DNA from: Margaritispora aquatica
Taxonomy: Eukaryota > Ascomycota > Leotiomycetes > Helotiales > Discinellaceae
Length of the DNA: 64,000 bases
Direction: 5' to 3'
NCBI GenBank assembly: GCA_007644065.1
Contig: VJWN01000014.1
Span: 186,001-250,000, forward strand
This document shows, one piece after another, positions 51,017-62,900 of this stretch; the stretch's first letter is position 1, and each line of letters begins with the position of its first letter. The notes beneath the pieces are model-generated. The model was given only the letters and a program-made list of their open reading frames with translations. It was not told the origin of the DNA and ran no database searches. The position numbers and the translations under genes were made by a program.

Positions 51017-52198
51017 ATTATAATATTTGTCAATAGGTATGATTCTATATCTGGATGCAAATGAGGTGGTATTTCGACAGCTTTTGTATGTGACTGAGGT
51101 CATGGTGGGTTGGTGGGGTAAATTTATTTTTGGCTTAGTCATCATCCGGACTTGACCCATTTTCGCCCCACTGGTTCGACGACACTCGATCAAAGACTTA
51201 TCACTTCCACACTTGAACTTTCATTTTCTATTGCCGTCGTATCCCTCTGCTGATCTTCAGACCTTAAATGAGACGCATGTCAAGTCTATTAATGCTCTAA
51301 GACATGCATCTCAAACAATAGGGAATCCGTTTTGGTGCATCTAACACCGAACAGGAATATGTCGCTTGTGTACTAGACGGTGGCAAGTATCTGGACTTCA
51401 AGCATATTCTGTTCCACTAGTCTGCTCCAAGATAAACTGAGGTAACTCTCGGACAAGATGGTAGGAAACTTACAGCAACACAACCAAGCTCAGCAACTTG
51501 CCTAACCTTGCAACTGGAATACAACCAACTCAGGCTATGCAGTATAAATGATAGACCACAACTTTTCTCGCTTTCCATTCTCTCTTGTGCGTGTGATTGC
51601 AAAGTCTATGCAAACTACATCTTTGTACAACAAACTTTTCCTCTTTCAGAGAACTCATTACTTCTATCAGTAAATTGATATTTGAGATGAATTCCTTGAA
51701 AAATCAGTGGTAGATGTGTGAGTAAGATCATGGTGAACGTCACTCATACCTTCAATCTTTTTTCTCATCGGAAAATCCCTTGGAAATAAATTTCGAATAT
51801 GGGTGTTCAAATTAAGGAGATATGTGACTATATCCAAGTAGAAACATATCGTACTATCTCTCTTAGGCTAGTACTTTTCCCAGGTACGTCCTTTAATTTG
51901 GAGACGTTCAAACAGATGGAGAACATTTTGGAAGGCGGGTGGTTTGATATGTGTAGATGCTTCAAAGAAGAAAGAGCGAATGTCGAAACGCAACTTCTTT
52001 TCTGCCCAGCTTTTTTCACTTCTAGTCTCGTTGATCTTGTGCGTCTTTCATCTATCTTTAATTCAACATCTCTGGTATACAAGTTTGTAATATACACCTG
52101 ATTCATACTTGATTGTACGGCGTCGTCTCGGCAATCGAAGCACCCAAATTTTGTCGCTTATACAGGTTGATTTAATCTTCACCCAACAACCCTCCAGC
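51017..52198. other. Divergent promoter region
   Basis: About 1.2 kb between two divergent genes. No features beyond short open frames. The in-frame ATG at 52109 could lengthen the next gene by 30 residues. Confidence 0.45.
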
Positions 52199-54226
52199 AT
52201 GTCGCAGCTTTCTTTGCGCAGATCAGTCTGGGGATCTTTGCGATCTGTTTCTCCATTTCCGTCCTCTCATACTCAACACGAAGGAAATACAGAAACCGAA
52301 CTCAAGATGCGGTCTTTCAGCAGATCGATGCAGTCGATGCACTTTGGTAGAAGCAAGAGGGCGAATTCAGCTTCGAAGAAATCTGCTTGTCGAACGCCAA
52401 AGACAATTACTATGACTGCCTTCGATGCAGAAGGCCGTCCACCCCCACCAGAGTTGGATCGCGAAGTCGATCTTGCAGGAAGTCTCCAGTCCAGTGATGA
52501 AGAGGAGATGTCGTATTCTATCTTCGAGATGCTTCATCCACAACAGGTCCCAAATGGAGTTTCGTTCTTTTCTCTCCCACCAAAGGTCAAACACAATGTC
52601 TACAGCTTCTGCTTCGCACAAGTACATAACAAAATCACTCTTTCGCCTCGATTCGCGACCAAGGCTATTTTTGACGATGAATACTTCACTTCTCCATGGG
52701 AAATCCTCGATCCAATTTGGGGTGGGCTCTCTGCATCACCAGGGATGAGGCAGGAGTTATTGACGTTTTTTTGGACCAAGTACCAATTTCATGTATCCGT
52801 CAATCCTTTCAGTGGTCCTCGATTCTCACCTCTGTCACATGTCTGGCTCCCTCAACATCTTGGTATCATTCGGTATCTCACCATCGAAGTGGATCTTACA
52901 CGGTTTGGAGGAAGTGCTCTCAAATATGCCTCCACCATCGGATTCGAATGTGGAAAATTAGAGAGATTAGTGGTTAATCTGCTAGAAGGATTGCAGAAGC
53001 GCTCAAATGGAGTCAAGATTGCAGAGCTGGTCCTATTGGCGAGAAGATACCTTGGAAACAGACCTGTGGATGGTGTTTACGTTGCAAATGATGAATTTCC
53101 ATGGCATCCCAATGAGTTCTCATTTATGTCCGATGCGGTCGCTGGATTAAATGGTGTGTTAGAGAAGTGCCGGATTGGTGGGTTTCCACTGAATTATACG
53201 GAAAAACTTCTGCAATCACTCTTTGACGATCTAGACGAGCCAAGAGATTCTGCATGGCCAGCTCTACCGATATATGAACCACCAGTGCGAGCTCCATCTG
53301 CTCTTAATGCACACTCCCTCGTGCCTGACAGCTACGCGCAATTTGGGACTTCATTCGCTACAACCACTCGCCGCTCGACATATGGAACAGACAATCAACC
53401 GGATACCGCTCAGCGTCAATATATGCCAACAATTGACTCTATCCCGATGCTGAACGTCGACACTGCCTTGCAGAGCTCAGAATGGGATTTGCAATTTCAT
53501 CGCAGTGACAGTCTAGTCGAAATGTTTGAGGATGGAATCAATGAATCGCAAGAGTCTTTGACCTCCAATTATACAACCGACAACGTTATTGACCACAGTG
53601 AGCAGCATACTGTAGCATTTCCGGATCTAGAGGATTATGATCAGCATACATTTGATCGAGCTCAAAGCTACCAGTCCTTATTGCCACCAATGACTGACTC
53701 TTCTGCCTCCACTGCACGCAACTCTCCTCGAACGGTTGTCCTTTCTCCTCCAACCACTGGCGTTCAAGATCCGGTTCCACCCTCAGCAGATGGTATCCTG
53801 CAAAGACATAGCGACGCTTCCCCGGTAAGAACCCGTCAGCAACATCTCATTTGCTCTAATGCGCAAATATCAACCCCTCGTTCTCGCAAAACTCCCAAAC
53901 CTCGAGCATCCCCTCCACCATCTACCGAACAATCCACTCCCACAACACTACCACCCACTCGCCTGTCTCCCTCGATGTCTGCCATGAACGCTTTGAACGA
54001 ACAAGATCCAGCTTTCATCCGCACAATGGAAGCTTTGCGACCACGGGAGGAGCCAGTTCGACCATCAGTCGAAAGGTCACAGAGTGCTTTTGCTGGACGG
54101 CCAAGTTTAGTTGAGCGCGGTGATCGTTCGATGTCGAGCTTGAGCAATTTTGGTTTTGGAGAAGTGAAGAAGAGGTACACGTCCTTTTCTTTCTTTAACA
54201 GCTTGAGGGGTCATGGGAGTGGTTAA
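52199..54226 (+). CDS. F-box-like protein with long disordered C-terminus
   Basis: A single-exon frame. From ATG 52199 (MSQLSLRRSVWGSLRSVS) it gives 675 residues, while ATG 52109 would give 705. The first about 110 residues are basic and Ser-rich. The segment at about 120-300 begins FFSLPPKVKHNVYSFCF, the Leu-Pro-x-x-x-Lys start typical of F-box-like proteins of filamentous fungi that lack a clear F-box score. It continues with features of that group (PWEILDPIWGGLSASPGMRQE and LGIIRYLTIEVDLTRF). The C-terminal half is low in hydrophobics and rich in Ser, Pro and Thr (NSPRTVVLSPPTTG and TPKPRASPPPS), so probably disordered and phosphorylated. The gene is real by length and composition. A role as an E3 adaptor is only a guess. 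Confidence 0.75.
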   Translation: MSQLSLRRSVWGSLRSVSPFPSSHTQHEGNTETELKMRSFSRSMQSMHFGRSKRANSASKKSACRTPKTITMTAFDAEGRPPPPELDREVDLAGSLQSSDEEEMSYSIFEMLHPQQVPNGVSFFSLPPKVKHNVYSFCFAQVHNKITLSPRFATKAIFDDEYFTSPWEILDPIWGGLSASPGMRQELLTFFWTKYQFHVSVNPFSGPRFSPLSHVWLPQHLGIIRYLTIEVDLTRFGGSALKYASTIGFECGKLERLVVNLLEGLQKRSNGVKIAELVLLARRYLGNRPVDGVYVANDEFPWHPNEFSFMSDAVAGLNGVLEKCRIGGFPLNYTEKLLQSLFDDLDEPRDSAWPALPIYEPPVRAPSALNAHSLVPDSYAQFGTSFATTTRRSTYGTDNQPDTAQRQYMPTIDSIPMLNVDTALQSSEWDLQFHRSDSLVEMFEDGINESQESLTSNYTTDNVIDHSEQHTVAFPDLEDYDQHTFDRAQSYQSLLPPMTDSSASTARNSPRTVVLSPPTTGVQDPVPPSADGILQRHSDASPVRTRQQHLICSNAQISTPRSRKTPKPRASPPPSTEQSTPTTLPPTRLSPSMSAMNALNEQDPAFIRTMEALRPREEPVRPSVERSQSAFAGRPSLVERGDRSMSSLSNFGFGEVKKRYTSFSFFNSLRGHGSG

Positions 54227-56498
54227 GTTGGGTCAGAGGTTGGCACTCTCATTTTTGGAAGGTTATCGCTCTATACGAGTAACTATTTGGGAGGCTAGTT
54301 CTTGGCAGTGGATCACAATGGCATGTGATAGATTAGAGTTGTTTACTCACTTGTAAAATACAGTTTGTCGTTGTATCTTCTACATTTCCCATATCTGCCA
54401 TGCGGTATTGCTTGTGTCATTTGGCGATCATGTCACTTTCTTCCTTGGTTTTCCACTTTTCTAAATTCTCTTAATTCGCCATCATCGCGAGCAGTTCCTC
54501 CACAACTTTTGTGACGTCTCTATTCACCATCCGATAAAAATCCTCTTCCTTTTCCTTTCTCTAGCTTTGATATTCGCGAATTGACAGACGTACCATAGTT
54601 CAACTTGCGCACTTATTAAATTCGATCATTAAATTCGAGGAAGTATCTACCCAAGGTCCATGCATTTATACCAAACTCAGATCTCAGAAAACTTAAATAG
54701 AGATCATAGATGACGAACATGATGTAGCCAACGAAAATTCTCTCTCGGATATCGGCTCAAATGAGCTCTTGTTCGCGTGTGACAACTCTCTGTGTCTTAA
54801 TCTTCCTAAATGAGCTCATTGAATATTTGACGGTTAGGTGGATCGCTATTCATCAGCGCTAAAACATGAAGATGTATGAAGCTACGAGTAGAAGCCGAGG
54901 ATTAGAGTTTCTTCGAACGGTTTTTTGAATCTTCCATAAGCAACTATCGAGGCAATAACTATTCGTTGGGAATATATGTTCCCAACTGTTCAACTCGTGC
55001 CAGCCAACCGTTTTCCCTCTTACGCTAAACTGTCTTTTTGATCCCTTAGAAGTTAGTTCAATCTGTCCAGGCGTACAGTCTAAAAGTGAGCTCGGGTTTT
55101 TGATACACCGAGATGGAGTAATCTAGTACCTAGCATCGGCATCCGAGTTGGCATCGAACCCTTTTCTCAGTCGGAGTTTCAACCTCTCCGGAGCTTGCTT
55201 GGTCAATCAGGCGCGTTTTGTTTTAGCAGTGTATCAAATAGGTATGCTAATTGGCTTGATTTTCTCTAAGCTGAGATCCAGCTCCTCTTTGTAATAGCAT
55301 TTGAGAACTTTGTTTTGCTGTTGAGGTCGGAAATACAGGATTGTATTGATCAGATTACCTGTAAAGTCTAGTGAAAGACAGAAATAAAAGAATGGCTTCG
55401 GTCCAGCTTTCCAGTGATGGAAAAGCGGATCAGACTAATCCCCAACCGTATCTTTAAAGAGATCTTCGTGGGTGGTAGAACTGTCCCTAAGAGTAGCTTC
55501 CGACTTAGTAGCGTGCCAAGGCTTTGTAGGGCTGTTAGCGGGGGTGGGAGTGAAGCGAGCTTGCAACTTCACGTAAAGTACGGGGTATGAACACTTCCCT
55601 TTCTCACGACTCTTTCAGATAACGACTTTTTGTTGGGATAGTTTCGAGGAAAAATATGTTCTTCTCTTTGATGTATAGGCCAATTCAGCGATTGTGGCAT
55701 CTTAACGTCCAAGTTGGTTAAGTGAGTTTTGACTCTCACCTCACCGGTTGGCATCTGTATCTGAGCTTTTCTCAATTAACCAGATTGATACATAATCGGT
55801 CAATATAAAGGACTTGAACTTGATCCTACCCGGTTCTGATTGCTAATTCCCTTCAAAGAAAGTAGCATAGATAGATCTTTGGGAATTCTTAGCCGCTAGA
55901 AGAGCACTGGCCGTCCAGCCATCTAGAATACCCCAAGATGACCCTTACTTCAATCGTGTAGGAAGCGATTAGAAGTATTTTTTGCCATAGATCTGTCCCT
56001 GTATAGTTACTATTAAAAACTCCGTAGCCACCGAGTGCAGTTAGACGTGGTGTGTTTGTATGCCTCAAATCAGCGTGTAAGTTAGTTGAGAGACCTTGAA
56101 GTCCCCACACTGAGTCTTTAGTAAATTTGGGATTGAATTGAACCCCGAGATTAGTAGTCAGATTCAAAGAGACCGAGTCGAATGATGTAATGAGTGTATA
56201 GAGTGAGGCAGACTACGGTAAGTAGTGTGATAAAAAGTTACATCATAGATTGGTGATTAGCATCATTAAGCTTGATAGGTAGGTATATTATTTGCCCTTC
56301 CCCAGTACTCCTCTTGAGGTTAAATCTTGCAAAAAAAGATTGCCTACCACGGATTCCTGGACATGTAGCTCTTACATATTGCAACATACAATCTCGCTGT
56401 GAAATATCATTACAATTAATATTGTGCGCTATCTCGCTCACAATATCTTTAATGGCAACTCAGCTGACTTCACCAGACACATTTCATCTCTATTCAAA
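54227..56498. other. Long AT-rich intergenic region, possibly with relics
   Basis: About 2.3 kb. The stretch 55040-56230 has several weakly related words (GTTGGCATC followed by CTTTTCTCA at about 55150 and 55745) and a minus-strand frame at 55889-56167 (92 codons, with HTNTPRLTALGGYGVFNSN) that looks more protein-like than its surroundings. I could not identify a transposon, and terminal repeats are not evident. Confidence 0.4.
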
Positions 56499-57295
56499 AT
56501 GGGGGACATCATTGTCATAGATGACGATCTCATGCAGGATGCCACAACTACAGTGATTGACGTCTTCGAGGTCCTTAGTCGGAATCCCACAGACAGCTAC
56601 CTACTTGAGACAGTCTTCACGGAAACGGATCATGAGCTCGCAAGTCGCCTCGTTGCAATCAAGAGCGACATCTCACCTGAACTCATAGAAAGTTTAACGC
56701 AAGCTTGGTGGTCTGAGAAGGGTGTACATGGTCTTCTGCAAGTATTGACCAACATTGTCGGGGAGAGGGAGAAAGAGAAAAAAGCACAACTAGAGCTGAG
56801 TGCAAAACTGAAGGAGGAAACGAAGGCGAAACGAAAGAAGGAGGAGAACAAGAGAGCGAAGCTAGCGACAAAGAGGGCAAAAGCATTGGAGAAGTTGGAA
56901 CAGCTCAAGGACGACCAAATAATGCAAGAGCAGCAGAACAGGCGTTGCTGGAAAACGATGACGCCCGAGGAAAAGGCGACCAGAAACGGTGAGTACTTCA
57001 ATGCCGGATCGAGTGAGTAGAGACTAATTCATCTAGCTTTGAGAAAACAGACGAACGCAAGAATCTTGCTGAATCAACAAAGAGTCATTGAACTGGAACC
57101 TCCCGAAGAGAAGTTGCGTAAGATGTTGCATCGCGAACATGTTTACGTCTGCCCCCAGCAATTGATTCTGTAAGTTCCTTCAATCTCTATTAATATATTT
57201 ATGTCATTTTGCTGACAACGCTGTTTAGATCAGCTCCGATCTCGAGTAGTTTGAACTCTCTGGCGTGGGATAGTGTGAACTGCAGATTTGTGTAA
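56499..57295 (+). CDS. Small coiled-coil protein, function unknown
   Basis: Exons 56499-56988, 57037-57169 and 57229-57295 (donors GTGAGT and GTAAGT, acceptors CTAG and TTAG) join in phase to about 229 residues. ATG 56499 (MGDIIVIDDDLMQDATTTV) was preferred to ATG 56424. The N-terminal 85 residues are mixed acidic (FTETDHELASRLVAIKSDIS). Residues about 90-145 are a strongly charged Lys/Glu/Ala segment (REKEKKAQLELSAKLKEETK, LATKRAKALEKLEQL) predicted to form a coiled coil. The tail after intron 1 is helical (QTNARILLNQQRVIELEPPE). No family is recognised. The in-phase joins support a gene, but the last two exons rest on splice sites alone. Confidence 0.55.
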
Positions 57296-58070
57296 CTCTA
57301 TCAATGGCTGTAATGATTGTAACTTTGTATAAATGTAATATTAGCGTACATTAAATTATTTGGGCAACAGTACTACTGCTTTTCCTATGATAGTGTCATT
57401 GCACAATTACAGATACCAAAATATGAGTAGTGAGATACAACAGGGCGTCTTGTAGTTTCTCAGCTATCAATTGTGAACGAAATCTGATTTGAAGTCAAAG
57501 TCTATGACTTCAAGAATTTCATAAAGAGAGAGTAAGTGAGCTAAGGACTGGGTGGTAGAGTGTCATCGAAGGCGAAATCATATATGAGGTAATATACCGA
57601 GCCTTCCCAGCTCAAATCCCAATTCCAACTAACCCAATGTCTTAGTCAAAGAATGAAGATTAGCTCCAAACTCGAATGTAGAGAGTGGAAGGTTAAGATG
57701 AGGTGGCTAGTTTGAGTCAATAAACAACTGAGATAATTTTTTCTAAAGAATAAGTCGCCTTACTTACCTACTTTATTTCTTTGAATGTTTTCCTCTATGG
57801 AAACTCAAGAGACATATCCCCCTTTAATTTCGCTTAATTCTGAACACTTAATAAGACTTAATTACACTTATAGAACAGGGAGAAAATACCTTAGTAGGTT
57901 GGCAAGCAAAAGAAACTTTGTCTTCGTTATTGGATATTGACGTTTTATATGAAGTTATTTTGAAACTTTGTACTATTCAATGTTAATATTCGGAGTGATG
58001 TACACATTCACTGATAAGGAGTGTCTTATAAACCTTTCACATAAAGCACAATTTCAGTCTGGCATTCACA

Positions 58071-58229
58071 ATGAACCTTACTATTGCGTCGATGTTAATC
58101 CCTAGTGGCACTCTCTTGGGCATCACTGCCCTCCTTCTTTACAATATCACCCACTACGTTTCGCTCTTCCGAGCATTAAGCACTTTACACGCAAATATGT
58201 CTCTGATCGCCCACTTCCTCGCTTCATGA
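58071..58229 (+). pseudogene. Possible N-terminal anchor fragment of a membrane enzyme (P450-like?)
   Basis: A 52-residue frame (MNLTIASMLIPSG, then a hydrophobic helix LLGITALLLYNITHYVSLF, then RALSTLHAN) has the form of the membrane anchor and the start of the Pro-rich hinge of fungal P450s, where a His-Ala-Asn string is often seen. Nothing follows: the frame ends with TGA and ten bases later a poly(A) run begins. It could be a truncated copy, or chance. Confidence 0.2.
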
Positions 58230-58239
58230 GCAGAGATTC

Positions 58240-58263
58240 AAAAAAAAAAAAAAAAAAAAAAAA
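58240..58263 (+). repeat. Poly(A) run of 24
   Basis: Uninterrupted A tract just after a short open frame. Either a simple microsatellite or the tail of an old retro-copied transcript. No target-site duplication is evident. Confidence 0.85.
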
Positions 58264-59772
58264 CCATCGAGGTGGAAGGAATATTCTACTCTTGATGGCT
58301 TGTTCAATCTATAGCGCTCATGACGACGCTATTTCGGGCCAAAGATGTATAGCATTTAGTTGGGGCAGACGTTACACGTAGAAAAAATGGGAGCTGATTG
58401 ACTTCTCGAAGAGAATGAAATAGAAATAGGGGAAAATGGATTCTGCTGACTCAAAATCGGGTGGGTTCTCGCATATATTCTAAATACAGCAGACAGCTGA
58501 CGTTACATCTCTTAATGATGACATAAATGCTTTGTACCATAACACTGCCCAGTCCTTTGGACTAATGGAGAGAAATGAAGTTGGCTCGTGAAGCTAGTTT
58601 CTAGACTTCACATCTACTTGAATGATATCAGAGACTTGTATAGCAGCAGCTCTATGTAGTAATAAGCCTTAATGAATAAGAAGTAATTGCACCTGACGTT
58701 GTAAAATGAAGTCAGATAGACTAGGAGAATGACCCGAAAATTTTAGGAGACCGCATAGCAACTTTACAAATCTTAATCTCCATCTCCTCTGAATTCGGCA
58801 TACTATAGTGTAATCCGTACTAAAATTCGTTTGTCACCTCTGGCTGTTCTACATGAAGGGGATGCTACCACCCCAAGTATAAACTCAACATTAGTCCACA
58901 CCAGCCTGCATTGCCGATTCAATGTCGGAAGAGAATTTTGGAGGTTTGCAAGGCTGTTCTGTCACTAATAGTATCAAGGACGCCCTTTGGATTTACCTCA
59001 CCGAGAAAATATTTCATTCATCGAACTGAAGGACTACTAAGGCTACAATGTAACCCACGGTAAGGAGTCCCAGAGCCAGCAGTCAGGTGTGTCCAGGTTT
59101 CTTCAACTGTGAGAATACTCCACTCAGCCATCAAAGCGCCAAGGGATGGCACCTCCAGACGAGAGGCTGTCCAGGCCTGCTGATTACTGCTTGGCGCATG
59201 CGCCCACATCCACATTTTGCCACACTCTGGTCGGCTTTGGCCCCATTGTGATTGGAATCAAGCAAAATAGCAAACATGATGTAGGCTGCTAGAAGTAAGT
59301 AAACAGGTGATTGAGAGAGATGTGTTCGTGAACCTAGTATCGAACTCTTATTGCTGTGTATTTCTTGGAATGAAATTTTGTTTTGAGAGTCCACATTTCG
59401 AGATCATTCTGGAGAAAGCGGCGAACGAGTATTCAACCTGAACATCGGCTGGCTAGAACGATCAAAAAGTTGGAAAGTGGGAATATCTAGTTTTGAAAGC
59501 TGTAAGATGAAGATGATACTGATAGTGGTACGATGGCTTGATGTAGGATTGGTAGGTCGAATTGACGAGAGTGGTTGAGGCTTCATGAAATACCTTAGAC
59601 TATGGTGGTTCGATGGGTGCTTTGATTCTCTCGTAAAATTTTCAGGTGTCTAAAAGACTGCTAGGTTTGGTTGGAAACGTCTGAGCCACAAAAGCAAATG
59701 TTTTCAATCTTGGTAGGCCATATTAATAACACATTCGTTCAGCTGCATCATGTCTTCGGCTTTCTGCGATCA

Positions 59773-59797
59773 CACCACCGCACCACCGCACCACCGA
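59773..59797 (+). repeat. (CACCACCG)3 short tandem repeat
   Basis: Three near-perfect CACCACCG units about 120 bases upstream of the receptor gene's ATG. Confidence 0.75.
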
Positions 59798-59918
59798 CCA
59801 CTTCTCAAGGAGTTGTTTGTATGACAGCATAAGTATAGGGAGGCTGGAGACACATTCTCTCTTTTTTGTGTCCCTTCAATTTCGAATCTGGACACTCTCT
59901 CGTCAACCATAAATAAGT

Positions 59919-62900
59919 ATGGAGTGGTTGAAAGCTACTAAGACAAGACAATCCTCCGAAGCTGAAGCCAGTCTGGCCGAATCTACAGCACATGTGTCAA
60001 ATGGCAACTCCGTTTCTGGACTCGTCATTCTTCATTCTCACGATGATAGCATCCAAATCAAAGCCGAGTAAGTCTCCAAAAATTGAATTTAGGGGTCTCC
60101 CAATATAATGGTTGATCTATGTATCTATGTATGTTTGACGTTTGACCTCCGATGGCTCATAACATATGTTAATAGAAGGTACCTTTCCTTAGTATTATTA
60201 TGATCCATGGTTTGACTGGACATTATGCGAAGACATGGACAGATACCACCGGTGGCAGGTCTGTTTTCTGGCCGCAAGATTTACTTCCTAAGGTGGAGTC
60301 ACGAACCGGCCCGACCCGCATAATGACTTTCGGTTATGCAGCGGGACAACACGGATCACAGGTCGACCTCGACATTGAAGACGCTGGGTGGCAGTTGATA
60401 CACGAACTCGAACGCGTCCGATCAACTACTCAGGTAAGAAATAAACATAAATCTGGCTGGACAACGAAATTCTAGCTTTCCAACATTTGGCGTGAGTCTA
60501 ATAAATAAGAATAGCTCAAAAACCGACCCATCATCTTTATCGTGCATTCCCTTGGGGGCCTTGTTCTCAAGAAGGTATGATGTACAGTCTAGTCAGTACT
60601 TCGTAATTTGCTCTATCAGACGAACAGTTTTCCTGATTCTGATTTTACACCCCAGGCCTTAATCATCAGCAATAACATGCTATTTCTGCGACATATCTTG
60701 TGGTCGGTTGAAGGCATCATCTTTCTGGCAACTCCCCACAGAGGCAGTGCTCTCGCTAATACCGCTGACAACATTCTCCGTATCACAAATGTCACTTCTA
60801 TGCCTAAAAAATTTGTCAAGGCCTTGAAGCTGAAGTCGACCGAGCTGTAAGATTGTGAATTCAGAATTAGGGGTATCAACTCCCCCGAGAGGAGAAGCTG
60901 ACCTGTGGTGAAGATCGAGTCTAGCAGAGGAGTTTCGGCAATTGATTAATCAACAACAAATGCCGATTGCCAGTTTTTACGAGCTGCATCCTCTCAACGC
61001 AATTCCATGCGTTCACCCTATCGTGAGATAACCATAGATAGTTCTTTCCCAATGTCATATGTGTCCCCGCGAATTTGTCTAGACTTTGGAAGCTAGAAAA
61101 GACCTACGTAGTACGTACATGTAAGCTAACAAGTATAATGCATCAGATTGTTCCAAAAGACTCCGCAATTCTACACATCAATTCCGAGAAACTCTACGGA
61201 GCCGAGCGCGACCATCGGGGCATAGCAAAATATCAAAGCGAACAAGATCCGGTCTTCCTGAAAGTCGTACACTACATCCTCGATTTCATGAAGACAGGCC
61301 CAGTCTCTAGCAACACCCGTGTGTTTCTGCCATGGGACACCTCTCCTTACTTCAAGGGCCGAAGAGACATTCTGCAACAGATATATGAGACCTTTTTCAA
61401 CACGCCTTTCTCAACCTCAGCCGGAAGTGAGATGCATCGACGGGTAGTTGTCATCTATGGGGATGGCGGTACTGGCAAAACAGAAGTTGCCTTGAAATAT
61501 GCAAGGGAGAACGAGTTTAGATACAGCTTCATATTGTTTGCAGAAGCTACCTCTACTGAAACTTTGCGCTCTGACATGGTCAAAATACACAAGGACCTAG
61601 GTCTAGAGAAGGATCCTGGTAGAGAACTTCAAAGTGTCCAGCATTTTCTTCGGCGAGAAGAAGCCTGGTTGTTTATTTTTGATAACGACAGCGATTTCAT
61701 CGCCTTGAATCACTTCAGGCTTCCCAAAGTCGACCATGGTCATGTTCTAATCACATGCCGTAGCAGGGCAAATATTGTTGACCCAAGAATAAGTAAGGGT
61801 ATCCGAATGAAACCGCTTGAATCATGGGACGCTGTAGGCCTTTTATTTCAACGAGCCGGTATCAAGACTGCTAAGAGGGAGGATATCGCAGAACACGCAC
61901 GAAAGCTGGTCAATATCATGGGCTGTATACCAGCCATGGTGGAAAACACCGCTGCGTATATGGTCACATTTGGGGCAGATGTTGACACCTGCCTGAATCT
62001 CATGAGAAACCGAAAGTCAAGACACAATCTACTGGGATACATTCCCTCTTCTTCAAGATATAACCTTTCATCAGAGTCGCTGTTTCAGATCAGGCTCAAT
62101 AGCTTGCGTACAAAAATGCCCGATGCCTATCTACTACTGAGCTCGCTCGTCTGGTTAGACAGAACAAGGAGCACGACCAGTTTTTTACGAAGAGCGGCTT
62201 CAAAGCGACTTCGATGGGGTAAAGATGGCGAGCCTGAGCACCGAGATCCTAGACTAAGTTTTGTGCCTGAGGAGTTGATACAGCTTATCAATGGACCCGA
62301 ATTTACCATTGCAACCAACTTGTTGAAGTCATCATCTCTGATTGCCAACGACGAAGTTTTCAAAGAAGGACTAGCGCCAAAAGACTCCATTATCTTGCAC
62401 CAGTCCTTGTATGAATATGTTAGAGACTTAGTTCCCCCACAAAATACTTTCCAGGCAATATATTCCACGTTTGCACTTGTTGCACACTCATGTCCGATTT
62501 CAGAGGCTGGCTTGGAGAACGAGTAAGTAAACACTGCCTGTGAATTAACCAAAGCAAACTATCGGCGAGCTGATTGTAAAATATAGCCCCACTGCAAAGC
62601 TCCAAATGGTATGCCAAGTGCAGCAATGCCTTCGCAATATCGAAGAACAACACATAGGATTGCAAACAAATTTATTGCAGACCCTCCGAAATGTTTTTGG
62701 AGAGAAATATGTGGAGTTTCGAGATGTAATTGCCGAGATACTTCTGGAAGCTATCGAAAGTTACGGCTACGGGGATGACGAAACTCACCAGAAACTACTA
62801 CGACTTCTGGAAAGTCTTTTGGATGCCACTTCTAGCGTTTTCCTTCAGGCTCGTTTCTGGACTAAAAGGCTACCAATCGATTTTTTCAAAGTTGGAAAGC

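Larger units (their letters stand above)
57296..59918. other. Intergenic region with poly(A) tract and a possible gene fragment
   Basis: About 2.6 kb of AT-rich DNA. It contains a 52-codon frame at 58071-58229 followed by a 24-A run, and a (CACCACCG)3 repeat near 59773-59797. Minus-strand open frames around 59018-59586 are short and overlap each other in different frames. No convincing gene. Confidence 0.45.

Noticed and set aside
59018..59586. Minus-strand short frames upstream of the receptor gene
   Set aside because: Three overlapping short frames in different phases with no recognisable domain or consistent splice joins.
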